Shown here piece after piece: positions 28,321-37,132 of a DNA stretch of 64,000 nt. The DNA is from Cyanomargarita calcarea GSE-NOS-MK-12-04C (GTDB lineage Bacteria; Cyanobacteriota; Cyanobacteriia; Cyanobacteriales; Nostocaceae): the NCBI GenBank assembly GCA_019359595.1, contig JAHHGZ010000023.1, forward strand, positions 1-64,000, read 5' to 3'. The notes under the pieces are model-generated. The model was not told the DNA's origin. It searched no databases and was given only the letters and a program-made list of their open reading frames with translations. The number at the start of each line of letters is the position of its first letter. Positions within the stretch are counted from its first letter, which is position 1. The translations under genes were made by a program, and so were the position numbers.

Positions 28321-28424
28321 AAGAAAGAGTTTAAGAGAGTTTTTACGTAAGTATTATATAAGTCCTACATAATCGTGTTGATAAGTTCTTAGCACTACAA
28401 TTTTTATCAGGAATTTGAGCAAAA

Positions 28425-29171
28425 ATGTTACTGCATTTAAGTACCTGGCATGAAGTTGAAGTTTATTTAGAGCAGTCGAAAGGTATTATTTTACCTATTG
28501 GTTCCACAGAGCAACATGGGCCAACTGGATTAATCGGCACCGATGCTATTTGTGCAGAGGCTGTAGCCAAGGGTGTGGGTGAAGTAATCAAAGCGATGGT
28601 TGGGCCGACAATCAATGTCGGAATGGCTCTCCATCACACCGCTTTTCCCGGCACAATTAGCTTGCGTCCCAGCACGATGATTCTTTTAATACGGGACTAT
28701 ATCACCTCTTTAACCAAAGCTGGTTTTACCAAGTTCTACTTTATCAACGGACATGGTGGTAATATCGCCACTTTGAAAGCCGCTTTCTCTGAAACCTATG
28801 CTCATTTAGAAGACTTGCAAATCCCCAACGCATCAAAAGTGCAATGTCAAATTGGCAACTGGTTTATGTGTGGCTCTGTATATAAATTAGCTAAGGAATT
28901 ATACGGCGACGAAGAAGGCTCCCACGCAACACCAAGTGAAGTCGCCCTTACCCAATATATTTATCCAGAGGCGATTAAGCAAGTCCTCCTTTCCTCGGAA
29001 GTTGCTAGTAGTCACAAAATTTACAGCGCAACCAATTTTCGCGAGTGTTACCCAGATGGACGCATGGGTTCAAATCCGGCATTAGCAACCCCTGAACACG
29101 GAAAACAATTTTATGACTTAGCAGTAAAAGAACTTGGTAATAGTTATCTCGAATTTATGAACTCAGACTAG
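28425..29171 (+). CDS. Creatininase family amidohydrolase
   Basis: A 248-residue metal-dependent amidohydrolase of the creatininase/MftE-like superfamily. The metal-site motif GSTEQHGPTGLIGTD gives Glu29, His31 and Asp40; the second motif FINGHGGN carries His110. These are the family's zinc ligands, so it should be active. Relatives hydrolyse creatinine, act on formamidopyrimidine intermediates, or process peptides; the cyanobacterial substrate is unknown. The stop TAG is formed by the TA target dinucleotide plus the first G of a MITE that follows directly. Confidence 0.9.
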   Translation: MLLHLSTWHEVEVYLEQSKGIILPIGSTEQHGPTGLIGTDAICAEAVAKGVGEVIKAMVGPTINVGMALHHTAFPGTISLRPSTMILLIRDYITSLTKAGFTKFYFINGHGGNIATLKAAFSETYAHLEDLQIPNASKVQCQIGNWFMCGSVYKLAKELYGDEEGSHATPSEVALTQYIYPEAIKQVLLSSEVASSHKIYSATNFRECYPDGRMGSNPALATPEHGKQFYDLAVKELGNSYLEFMNSD

Positions 29172-29275
29172 TACTCGACCGCACTCGCTATGACAGGTAC
29201 ATTTTTCGTAGACGCATTGGTGTTCGGTTAATCGAGGCTGTGGTCACCCACCATAGCGAGTGCGGTGGAGTACTA
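29169..29275. mobile_element. TA-flanked MITE with 21-23 bp inverted ends
   Basis: TA at 29169-29170 and 29274-29275 enclose inverted ends GTACTCGACCGCACTCGC(TATG) and (CATA)GCGAGTGCGGTGGAGTAC, with one mismatch. The 103-bp body has no ORF. The end structure and TA flanks point to an IS630/Tc1-mariner type helper. Confidence 0.85.
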
Positions 29276-29317
29276 GTGGTTGACCGCCTTAATTTCGAGG
29301 GGTAAAGACAAGCCCCC

Positions 29318-29388
29318 TAAATCCACGCCACATGCTACAAGTCGGCAGAGCCAAGAAACGCAGTGGCTCCCCAATTCTGGGGGACTTT
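29318..29388. repeat. 70-bp dispersed repeat, copy A
   Basis: Almost identical, in reverse complement, to 51026-51095: the shared core includes GCCACATGCTACAAGTCGG and CAGAGCCAAGAAACGCAG. It sits between the creatininase MITE and the malic enzyme stop. Confidence 0.85.
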
Positions 29389-29430
29389 GAATTTGATTCT
29401 CCCCCAAAATTGTGAGCAGGGGGCAAAAGA

Positions 29431-30822
29431 TTAACAGCGAGCAATACCTTCTTGACGTGCCGCACGTTGCACCGCACCTGCAACCGCTGTAACCACGCGC
29501 TCATCAAATACTGAGGGAACGATGTGTTCTTTGTCAAGGTCTGAGGGCTTAATTAAAGAAGCGATCGCACTTGCAGCTTCTAAATACATTAAAATGGAAA
29601 TCGTCTCTGCCCGACAATCTAAGGCACCGCGAAACACTCCAGGAAAAGCGAGGACATTATTGATTTGATTGGGGTAGTCACTGCGACCGGTGGCAATCAC
29701 AGCTACATCATTTTTAATCAACTCTGGCTGAATTTCGGGTACGGGATTTGCCATTGCAAACACAATCGGATCTTTTGCCATCGCTCTTACCATTTCTGGT
29801 GTTAAAACTCCGGGTGCGCTGACACCAATAAACACATCTGCCCCTTGCATTGCACCCGCTAAAACACCTTGGGCTTTAACTGCAAATTCTCGCTTTTCAT
29901 CGGTCAAATCAGTCCGACTAGTAGAGATAATCCCCTTTGAATCACACATCAAGATAGTTTCTGCCCCAGCTTTTTTGAGCAAGCGAGCGATCGCTACTCC
30001 GGCAGCACCTGCACCATTAATCACGATGCGGATTTGCTCCATCGACTTATGCACCACCTTCAATGCGTTAAACAACGCTGCTAAGGTGACAATCGCTGTA
30101 CCATGTTGGTCATCGTGAAAAACGGGGATATCTAACTCAGCACGCAATCTCTGTTCAATCTCAAAGCAGCGAGGTGCAGCAATATCCTCTAAATTCACCC
30201 CTCCGAAAACTGGGGCCAAGTTTTTCACTGTACGGATGATTTCTTCTGTATCTTGAGTCGCAAGGCAAATGGGGAAAGCATCTATTCCGGCAAATTCTTT
30301 GAAGAGCATTGCTTTGCCTTCCATTACTGGTAAAGCTGCGGCTGGTCCAAGATTTCCCAAACCTAAAACAGCACTGCCATCGGTAACAATAGCAACAGTG
30401 TTTTGTTTGATAGTTAAATTGTAAACTTCTTCTGGATTTTCGGCGATCGCGTTACAGATTCTTCCCACACCAGGTGTATAAGCCATTGCCAAGTCTGACA
30501 CACTCTTAAGAGGTATTCTGCTAACAATGCTGATTTTGCCACCGCGATGTAAATTAAACGTGCGATCGTAAACATTCAGCAATTTAATATCTGGTAATAC
30601 CTTTACTGCCTGCACAATCATCTCAGCGTGTTCGGTGCTAGCTGCATCAACAGTGATATCTCTAATCGAAATTTGGCGGGTTTGCTCAATTAAATCGATT
30701 TGACCGAAATTTCCACCGCTTGTAGCGATCGCCTTAGTCACTGTCGCTAGCATCCCGATCCGGTTGGGAATCTGTAAGCGCAGCGTCACACTAAAACTAG
30801 AATTGGGAGTCAGGTCTGCCAT
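29431..30822 (-). CDS. NAD(P)-dependent malic enzyme with N-terminal ACT domain
   Basis: A 463-residue enzyme converting malate to pyruvate and CO2. An N-terminal ACT domain (about 8-85, LRLQIPNRIGMLATVTKAIATSGGNFGQIDLI in parts) suggests allosteric control by an amino acid or metabolite. The malic N-terminal domain carries TDGSAVLGLGNLGPAAA (about 146-162) and the metal/substrate region HDDQHGTAIV (about 236-245). The NAD-binding domain has GAGAAGVAIA (about 270-279). This short ACT-type form is typical of cyanobacteria. The gene is monocistronic; the cofactor preference (NAD versus NADP) cannot be decided from sequence alone. Confidence 0.93.
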   Translation of the reverse strand: MADLTPNSSFSVTLRLQIPNRIGMLATVTKAIATSGGNFGQIDLIEQTRQISIRDITVDAASTEHAEMIVQAVKVLPDIKLLNVYDRTFNLHRGGKISIVSRIPLKSVSDLAMAYTPGVGRICNAIAENPEEVYNLTIKQNTVAIVTDGSAVLGLGNLGPAAALPVMEGKAMLFKEFAGIDAFPICLATQDTEEIIRTVKNLAPVFGGVNLEDIAAPRCFEIEQRLRAELDIPVFHDDQHGTAIVTLAALFNALKVVHKSMEQIRIVINGAGAAGVAIARLLKKAGAETILMCDSKGIISTSRTDLTDEKREFAVKAQGVLAGAMQGADVFIGVSAPGVLTPEMVRAMAKDPIVFAMANPVPEIQPELIKNDVAVIATGRSDYPNQINNVLAFPGVFRGALDCRAETISILMYLEAASAIASLIKPSDLDKEHIVPSVFDERVVTAVAGAVQRAARQEGIARC

Positions 30823-30961
30823 CGTGATTTTAGATTGAGGATTTTAGATTTTAGATTAAATTTTAGTTAAAACTGCAAATCTGACACTTATCTATAAAAA
30901 ATAAGCCGCAATTTATCAAATGTATTTATGCACAAAAAATGGGTTTTGTCAACTAATTTTT

Positions 30962-30994
30962 AGATCCCCGACTCCTTTAAGAAGTCGGGGATCT
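30962..30994. repeat. Dispersed 33-bp palindrome (copy 3)
   Basis: Nearly perfect arms AGATCCCCGACT(C)CTT and AAGAAGTCGGGGATCT. It lies 28 bases downstream of the last permease gene on the minus strand, where it could terminate that operon before the malic enzyme gene. Confidence 0.85.
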
Positions 30995-31022
30995 AGGTAT
31001 CTCCCTGTGTCAAGCAAGGATT

Positions 31023-32744
31023 TTATTTAACTTGTTCTGCAAGTAGTGCTTTTGTTGATGATTCCCCAGCTTTTTTCAGTTGCTTTGTCATTTGAAACAT
31101 CAATAATGTTGTGATACTCAGCTGGCTGAGAATTGATAGAAATGCAGTTATTCCATCTAATGAACTAGCTTGAAAGAGGGGAATAACAGGGGCATATATT
31201 GAAAACATCCACCAAAAAGTTTGATTTCCTGGGTTCTGTAAAAGAATGACTGGAATAATCAGCGGTAATACAATTGCAGCAATTACTGCACCATTAGCAA
31301 AGAAGACGCGGTGGCGATTTTTCATGAATAATACTAACTGAGCTAATGCTGCATACATCATTGCTAAAGAGCCACAAAAACCTAGAGGAACAAAGTAATT
31401 GATTTTTTGACTAAATTCAGTATTTACCACCAAAACCAATACACTTATAAGCAGTATGGCGATGATTGCATTCAGAGCGATCGCCAATATTGCCGGACTG
31501 TTTTCACCCCAGACGAAATCCTTGATTAATGCCTGATTCCATACAATCTTCTTACTAGATATTCGTCGATAACGTGCCCAATCTTGTAAGGATTGACGGT
31601 GAGGACTGACAGCTGCTATTAAATATAGGAATAGCCAAAAATGCAAGAAAAGTAGACAAAAGATATTGGCATTGATTATTGACCGATGGTAATCCGATTT
31701 AATAAAGACTAATTCTTGCCAATTGACGAACCCTAAAGTGGTAATCGAAAAATAAGAGGTGAGCAAATAACTTTGTTTTTTACTTAACATTGTGGCATTT
31801 GAGTCACGAAAACAACGCTGCAAAGATAGCCAACTGAAGCGTGCAAGGATGCCATAATTAAATAAAGCCAAGCCGACTGCAATCGCAAAACTAATTTGCA
31901 GTGACAGAAAGAATTTTACATCATTCCATGAGTCAACATTGCCAAACATTGAGCTAGATGATAAACGCGGAATAAAGTAAAATGGGTTGAAAAACCTCAG
32001 ATAAATCAAGGAATAACTATTACTGGCATTGACCAATGCTTCCTTGGTGAGTATAAGAAAACCTAGCACCAATCCAGCACCCAACCAAGATTGAAAACCC
32101 CCCAACCAAGAGCCAACTAAGCCAAACAAAAGTGCAGTACTGTAGTAAAAAAATCCAGCAAATAATACAACAGCATAGAAGCCTAAAATCTGCCATAAGG
32201 GAATATGTGCAGACAATCCCGTCCATAAATGTAGAGGAATTGCGACGAATACTGCCAGATACAACAGAATCGGAACACCTAGCATTTTGCCTAACAAAAT
32301 ACTTTGTGAGGATTGGGGGCTTAAACGAATAAAGTTGAGCGTATCTTGGCGTTCTTCATGGGCTAAATCGCTAATTAGCAAATAAGTTCCTGCAACCAAA
32401 ACAGAAAAACAGCCAATAATACTCAGCCATGTAAATGTGTCTTGAAACCACAATTCCCTGTTGAGAATTAGATTGCCATATCCATCCTGCAGACATTGCT
32501 GCATTTTCGGAAGTGCATCAGGATAGGGACGCAACCGACTTCCTGTACAATATTTGTTGCTTAAATACTTTATTTCATCTATCAAAATCGGTAGCTGGGT
32601 TTGGAAAAACATCCAAAGAATAAATTGACTCAGCAAAGAAATAGCAATTACTAGAAGTATATTGCGTGGTTGAATACGTCCTTTGATTTCCCGCAAAAAT
32701 TGGGGATTCCAATCTCCCAGTCTGTCTAGAAAATTTTGCATCAT
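31023..32744 (-). CDS. ABC-2 type transporter permease, paralogue 2
   Basis: A polytopic membrane protein of about 573 residues with roughly a dozen hydrophobic segments. The start was placed at ATG 32744 because the paralogue upstream begins with the same N-terminus (MxNxxDRLGxWNPQxxRExKGR); the frame is open further upstream but through repeat DNA. The segment EERQDTLNFIRLSPQSSQSILLGKMLGVPILLYLA (about residues 130-165) matches the second permease closely, and such ELKG/RLSP motifs are typical of ABC-2 exporter permeases. Transported substrate unknown. It is the third gene of the ATPase-permease-permease set, separated from paralogue 1 by nested repeat elements. Confidence 0.85.
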   Translation of the reverse strand: MMQNFLDRLGDWNPQFLREIKGRIQPRNILLVIAISLLSQFILWMFFQTQLPILIDEIKYLSNKYCTGSRLRPYPDALPKMQQCLQDGYGNLILNRELWFQDTFTWLSIIGCFSVLVAGTYLLISDLAHEERQDTLNFIRLSPQSSQSILLGKMLGVPILLYLAVFVAIPLHLWTGLSAHIPLWQILGFYAVVLFAGFFYYSTALLFGLVGSWLGGFQSWLGAGLVLGFLILTKEALVNASNSYSLIYLRFFNPFYFIPRLSSSSMFGNVDSWNDVKFFLSLQISFAIAVGLALFNYGILARFSWLSLQRCFRDSNATMLSKKQSYLLTSYFSITTLGFVNWQELVFIKSDYHRSIINANIFCLLFLHFWLFLYLIAAVSPHRQSLQDWARYRRISSKKIVWNQALIKDFVWGENSPAILAIALNAIIAILLISVLVLVVNTEFSQKINYFVPLGFCGSLAMMYAALAQLVLFMKNRHRVFFANGAVIAAIVLPLIIPVILLQNPGNQTFWWMFSIYAPVIPLFQASSLDGITAFLSILSQLSITTLLMFQMTKQLKKAGESSTKALLAEQVK

Positions 32745-32801
32745 CAAAACCTCGTGTTGTAGCGGATGTAACGGATGATTAGTTGTAATACCCACAGTCG
32801 C

Positions 32802-33048
32802 TGAACCCCACCCCTACCCCTCCTCGGATGCGCTACCGTGTACACACAAGTTGAAAAAACCTTAATTTGTCCCTCAAAGCCCCTCACCCTAGAAGGGTGG
32901 GGCGTTGTGCGTGCCAAGCCCACCTTACTGTGGGCTTTGTTGGTGTAGCCCCACCCTGGAAGGGTGAGGGCGATAGGGTTTGTGTGTACACCGTAGCCTC
33001 GGATGCGAGGAGGAGACGTAAAACACAGCTTTACGGGGGTGGGGTTCC
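32802..33048. mobile_element. Nested palindromic elements with 11-bp direct repeats
   Basis: An inner element at 32833-32996 has inverted ends CTACCGTGTACACAC / GTGTGTACACCGTAG (one mismatch) and is flanked on both sides by CCTCGGATGCG (32822-32832 and 32997-33007). Outside lies an older inverted pair GAACCCCACCCC / GGGGTGGGGTTC. Deleting the insert plus one direct repeat restores the palindrome TCCTCG-GATG-CGAGGA. The whole lies between the two permease genes and codes for nothing. Confidence 0.8.
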
Positions 33049-33085
33049 GTGCTGGGGGAATTATAGTGATTTCCCGAACTTGATA

Positions 33086-34963
33086 TTATATTTCCGTTGT
33101 CACCATTAATGCTTTGGTTGCAGATTCTCCAGCTAATCTTATTTGACGTGTCAGCCTGATATTTAAGAATACCAACACACTCAATTCTGCAACAAATGCT
33201 GTGAAAATAGTTGGGATTGAAGCGTGTTCTATAGCTGCCCAAGGGAATGTGGAAAATAGCCAGGGAACAGTATTTAGATAAGGTTTTACCCTTAGCATTC
33301 CCAGAACTATTGGTGGTACGAAAACTAGTGCGCTGACTGTACCAATTGCCCAGAAAGCACGTTTATGGGTTTTCATCAATAGTGTTCTTTGAGTGATAGT
33401 AGCGCAAATCATCATCAAAGCGATAAACATCAACATCCCTAAAATGGCCTTCATCCTGCCAAGATTGTTAATTAACCAATTAATACTTGTACTATTGTTA
33501 ATGTTTAATGCTGGTGCAATTATAAACCAAACTATTAATGGTGTTGTAACCATCACAATATTAATAGCCATTGCCGCTAATGCTGGGCTTTTTTCGCTCC
33601 AAATTAAATCTGACAACCAAGATTTCTGAGACGAATTCTGATGACGATATCTTGCCCAATCTTGTATGGCTTGACGGTGGGGTAAGAGAATTGCCAGTAA
33701 ACCAAACAGTAACACTAAGTTAAATGATACAATTATAGAGAAATTGTTACTTATTTGGCGGTTCAAGTCGTAAGTTATGCGATTGGTTAAGGGATTATTT
33801 ATGTAACCTTGCAGGGTGAATCCCCAAAGAAGAACCTGAGAATAAGCTACGAATGCATAAGTTTGTCCCTTGCTGAGGATTCTAGCGTTTGGGTTGCGGA
33901 AACGACGTTGCAAGGCTTCCCAAATCCAGTAATTCCATAAACCGTAATTTAACAGATGCAAACCAAGAATTCCGATAAGGCTTTTACCTAGTGGTAAGTA
34001 AAAGAATTGTAGTTGTTCGGCTACCGATGAAGTGGAACGATTAAATAAGTTTCGGAATAAATAAGCCGTCATGTCAAAAGGACTTAGGAATCTCAACCAA
34101 GTTGCTGCATTATTTAAGTCTTGATTGTACGTTGCTATCTGCATTGTCATTATCAAGAAAGTTAAAACTGCGCCACTACCGAACCAAGGTTGAAAACCAC
34201 TAAAGAAACGACTGATTAAACCGTATAGTAGCGCAGCACTGTAGAATAAAATACAGCTAGCAATCAGAACTGTATAGAAACTCAATATGTGACTGAAGGC
34301 TATTTTGGCAGAAATTCCAGACCATAAATGCAGGGGAACTGCTAATCCAGTTACCAAATAAATTAAAATTGGTACGCCTAATATTTTTCCAGTCAAAATA
34401 CTTTTTTCTGACTGGGGACTGAGACGAATGAAATTTAAGGTTCCACTCCGTTCTTCTTGAGCCAAGTTATTAATGAGTGAATAAGTTCCAGCAACTAAGA
34501 GTGAAAATATAAACACTACACTTAAAGTGAGGAATATATATTCAAAATGGTCGCGCCACCACAACTGCATATTAATTTGATCGGTGGGGCAAAAATTATT
34601 GGATAAATACTTATTAAAATCAGCTAATTCTTTTTCAATTGTTTTTTGTTGCAGTTGCATTTCCTGAACTTTATCAGGAAGTTTAAGCCTTCTAAAACTT
34701 TCTAATTGTTGAAAAATTTGGCTCTGTTCATTGTAAAGTCCCGTTTGTTGATTCTCGTAAACTTTATATAGTTTGCAGTATGGACCAATTAAGGAATATT
34801 GCTCACCTGGAGTTTCGCGCAATTGATAAAGAAATAGTACTAATTGGCCAAGTAGTGAAATACCTGAAGCGATTAGTACATTAAAAGGTTTAAGGCGTCC
34901 TTTTAGTTCTCGCATTAATTGCGGGTTCCATTCACCCAGTCTGTCTATCAAATTGAGCATCAT
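33086..34963 (-). CDS. ABC-2 type transporter permease, paralogue 1
   Basis: A 625-residue polytopic membrane protein, paralogous over its length to the product of the next gene. It has the shared N-terminus (DRLGEWNPQLMRELKGRL), a long extracytoplasmic loop with a Gln/Lys/Glu-rich coiled-coil stretch (about 70-115) after the first helix, the EERSGTLNFIRLSPQSEKSILTGKILGVPILIYL block and about ten more hydrophobic segments. The loop is longer than in paralogue 2 and accounts for most of the size difference. It follows the ATPase gene by 117 bases. The pair probably forms a heterodimeric permease. Confidence 0.88.
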   Translation of the reverse strand: MMLNLIDRLGEWNPQLMRELKGRLKPFNVLIASGISLLGQLVLFLYQLRETPGEQYSLIGPYCKLYKVYENQQTGLYNEQSQIFQQLESFRRLKLPDKVQEMQLQQKTIEKELADFNKYLSNNFCPTDQINMQLWWRDHFEYIFLTLSVVFIFSLLVAGTYSLINNLAQEERSGTLNFIRLSPQSEKSILTGKILGVPILIYLVTGLAVPLHLWSGISAKIAFSHILSFYTVLIASCILFYSAALLYGLISRFFSGFQPWFGSGAVLTFLIMTMQIATYNQDLNNAATWLRFLSPFDMTAYLFRNLFNRSTSSVAEQLQFFYLPLGKSLIGILGLHLLNYGLWNYWIWEALQRRFRNPNARILSKGQTYAFVAYSQVLLWGFTLQGYINNPLTNRITYDLNRQISNNFSIIVSFNLVLLFGLLAILLPHRQAIQDWARYRHQNSSQKSWLSDLIWSEKSPALAAMAINIVMVTTPLIVWFIIAPALNINNSTSINWLINNLGRMKAILGMLMFIALMMICATITQRTLLMKTHKRAFWAIGTVSALVFVPPIVLGMLRVKPYLNTVPWLFSTFPWAAIEHASIPTIFTAFVAELSVLVFLNIRLTRQIRLAGESATKALMVTTEI

Positions 34964-34998
34964 TAGTTAAGTTCTCCGATGAAAAATGGGGGAATGAA

Positions 34999-35070
34999 AG
35001 GCTTATGAGTTATGAGTTAGGAGTTAGGAGTTAGGAATTATTAAGTTTTATTTTCAACTCCTCATTCCTA
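34999..35070. repeat. Inverted heptamer array between ATPase and permease genes
   Basis: GAGTTAGGAGTTAGGAGTTAG-like units near 35005-35040 face CAACTCCTCATTCCTAAC-like sequence near 35052-35072, again an inverted arrangement in an operon gap. Confidence 0.75.
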
Positions 35071-35080
35071 ACTTTTGAGT

Positions 35081-36031
35081 TTAAGAAGCTTGTTTGTGAC
35101 CTAGTTTGAGGAAAATGGTTTCTAGGTCTTCTTGAGTGCAGTGAAAATCACTTAAAGGAATATTGGCTTGAATGAGCGATCGCAATAAATCTGCACTATC
35201 CTCCTGCTTTCCAGAAAAATTCACCCTGACGCTGTTTCTCCCTGGTAATACCTCCCATTCTTCTACGAAAGGATTATTTTTCAGTTCACCTAGTAGTACT
35301 TCAAGCTTTCCTAAGGTGGACAACAAAATTTGCTGCCGAGAAAGACGTTGGTAAAGTTGTTGTAGTGATTCACTTTCTACTAGGAAACCCAGTTCCATAA
35401 TTCCCACTGATGAACACAGTTCCGCTAAGTCGCTAAGGACGTGGGAAGATATTAATATTGTCATCCCCGCTTCTTGTAGGACTTTGATAATTTCCCGAAA
35501 CTGCATCCGTGCGATCGGATCGAGTCCGGAAACTGGCTCATCCAACATCAATAAAATTGGCTCGTGGATGATAGTCCGTGCTAAACTCAGCCGTTGTTTC
35601 ATCCCTCGTGACAGAGTAGAAACCAAACTATTGCGTTTATTTCCCAGTTGCACTAATTCTAGAACTTCATGCAAACGTTGAGTCCGACGCGGTTCTCGCA
35701 AGCGATAAAGACGAGCAAAATAATCTAAATAGTCCCAAACCGTTAAATCATCGTATACAGGATAATCATCGGGTAAGTAACCAAGACGACGCTTCATTGA
35801 GAGGTTGCTTTTATCCCGTTCCAGGCGATCGCCATTTACATAAATCTCACCCGTAGTTGGTTCCTCCGCTGTTGCCAACATCCTGATGAGAGTCGTTTTC
35901 CCCGCCCCATTCGGACCAATCAGTCCGTAAACTTCACCCGCTTGAATCTCTAAATCAACATTATTAACGGCAACGTGTCTGTCAAATTGTTTAGTCAATC
36001 CACAAGTGCGGATTGCCAGTTCTTTTACCAT
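35081..36031 (-). CDS. ABC-2 transporter ATP-binding protein
   Basis: A 316-residue ABC ATPase of the CcmA/NatA/DrrA type that serves ABC-2 exporters. Walker A GPNGAGKTT is at about 38-46, the Q-loop lies in RRLGYLPDDYPVYDDLTV, the signature is degenerate LSRGMKQR at about 141-148, Walker B LLMLDEP at about 161-167 and the switch His in LISSHVLSD. The C-terminal 90 residues are the regulatory extension common in this group. It heads an operon with two permease paralogues; the substrate is unknown. All nucleotide-binding motifs are intact. Confidence 0.93.
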   Translation of the reverse strand: MVKELAIRTCGLTKQFDRHVAVNNVDLEIQAGEVYGLIGPNGAGKTTLIRMLATAEEPTTGEIYVNGDRLERDKSNLSMKRRLGYLPDDYPVYDDLTVWDYLDYFARLYRLREPRRTQRLHEVLELVQLGNKRNSLVSTLSRGMKQRLSLARTIIHEPILLMLDEPVSGLDPIARMQFREIIKVLQEAGMTILISSHVLSDLAELCSSVGIMELGFLVESESLQQLYQRLSRQQILLSTLGKLEVLLGELKNNPFVEEWEVLPGRNSVRVNFSGKQEDSADLLRSLIQANIPLSDFHCTQEDLETIFLKLGHKQAS

Positions 36032-36397
36032 AGCGACCTTACTATGCGGGTGTAAATTAATAACTACCGTATCTCCTATCTACAGCGTTTGTCTGGTTCG
36101 TTTCGGAAATTGAAACTAGCTTTAAGAAAAATTTATTTTTTGTCGGTAATTGCTGACAAAAAATATTAACAAAAGTATAAAATTATCCGGATATCTTTAC
36201 AAATTTTAGAAAGTATAAATTTAGTAGTCTGCCACAATCAAGCCCTCCTGTCCCCAATTCAAAGGGGAGAAGAAAATGTGTCGTTGGTGGTACGGTCAAT
36301 GGAGTAATGATAAATACTTCTGGATATTTAGCGATCGCTTTTATTAAGGCTTATCAAAGTTCGTAAAACAAGTCCGAGCGTCCGTTGTTTGAAGGTC

Positions 36398-36431
36398 AGA
36401 TCCCCAACTTCGTGAAAGTTGTCGGGGATCT
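36398..36431. repeat. Dispersed 33-bp palindrome (copy 4)
   Basis: AGATCCCCAACTT and AAGTTGTCGGGGATCT arms around CGTG. A variant of the palindrome at 6169 and 30962. Confidence 0.8.
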
Positions 36432-36506
36432 TGGACTAAACTGCATAATGAAATTTATACTTAAATTATTTGACTTCGTTTGATGCCCGACAAGGATTAT
36501 AAACTC

Positions 36507-36541
36507 CTGTCTAACAGCATAAGTCCATTAAAAATGGACTA
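36507..36541. repeat. Dispersed CTGTCTAACAGCATAAGTCC repeat (copy 2)
   Basis: Same 34-35 bp sequence as at 23490-23523, including the AGTCCATT/AATGGACT palindrome. Confidence 0.85.
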
Positions 36542-36690
36542 TTTTTATAGGATTTAAGCGACGCACTCACTGGTTGATTTTTCCGAAATATCCGATTTTG
36601 ATGCTTGGTTACAAATAAAACACGCTTAAAAGCAAGATGTTAGAATGAGAACTTAAGACCGCGTTGTATATACTGAAAAATGTAGTTAAC

Positions 36691-36945
36691 ATGACAACAA
36701 TATTTGGGGTTGTTCTGATATTGGTTACCTTGATAGTGTTGCTCAAATCCACTGGCTCCAACTCTGACAACACTTCCACCAACGACTACGACGACGGCGG
36801 TTCGAGTTCAAACTCCAGCGACGACAACGACAGTTCCAATTCCGACGACCCCCACGACCACAGCGACAATTCAAGTTCTCACGACCCCCACGACCACGAG
36901 GACAATTCTAGTTCTCACGATGACCACCACCACCACGGTTATTAG
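36691..36945 (+). CDS. Small membrane-anchored Asp/Ser/His-rich protein
   Basis: An 84-residue protein (ATG 36691; an upstream TTG at 36664 would add nine residues). Residues 1-20 are a single hydrophobic helix (TTIFGVVLILVTLIVLL), then the rest is almost only Asp, Ser, Asn and His, ending in HDDHHHHGY. The tail contains two 12-residue repeats of the type DPHDHSDNSSSH, encoded by 36-bp DNA repeats at about 36848-36919. The composition would bind divalent metals such as Zn, Ni or Cu; that is inference. No known family is recognised. It may be a small metal-buffering or surface peptide, and whether it is translated needs proof. Confidence 0.5.
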   Translation: MTTIFGVVLILVTLIVLLKSTGSNSDNTSTNDYDDGGSSSNSSDDNDSSNSDDPHDHSDNSSSHDPHDHEDNSSSHDDHHHHGY

Positions 36946-37132
36946 TCCAAGTAAAATTGTAAGAAGCTTATAATTAGTAGAGTTCTTGCAAAAGTGTCGA
37001 AAAATAAATGATTAACCGCACTCTTGCGCTTCGCCTTCTGTGTAGGGTAGAACGCAGATGAAGAAGACTTTTGCATTCTTGTCTAGCGATTAATGGGACA
37101 TGATATCGTCGTCGTCGTCGGGTGCGTCTTCC

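Larger units (their letters stand above)
36032..36690. other. Repeat-bearing intergenic region
   Basis: No gene is supported. It contains a solitary left MITE end (TAGTAGTCTGCCA at about 36226), a 33-bp palindrome (36398-36431) and the second copy of the CTGTCTAACAGCATAAGTCC repeat (36507-36541). Promoters for the ABC operon and the small plus-strand gene must also lie here. Confidence 0.6.
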
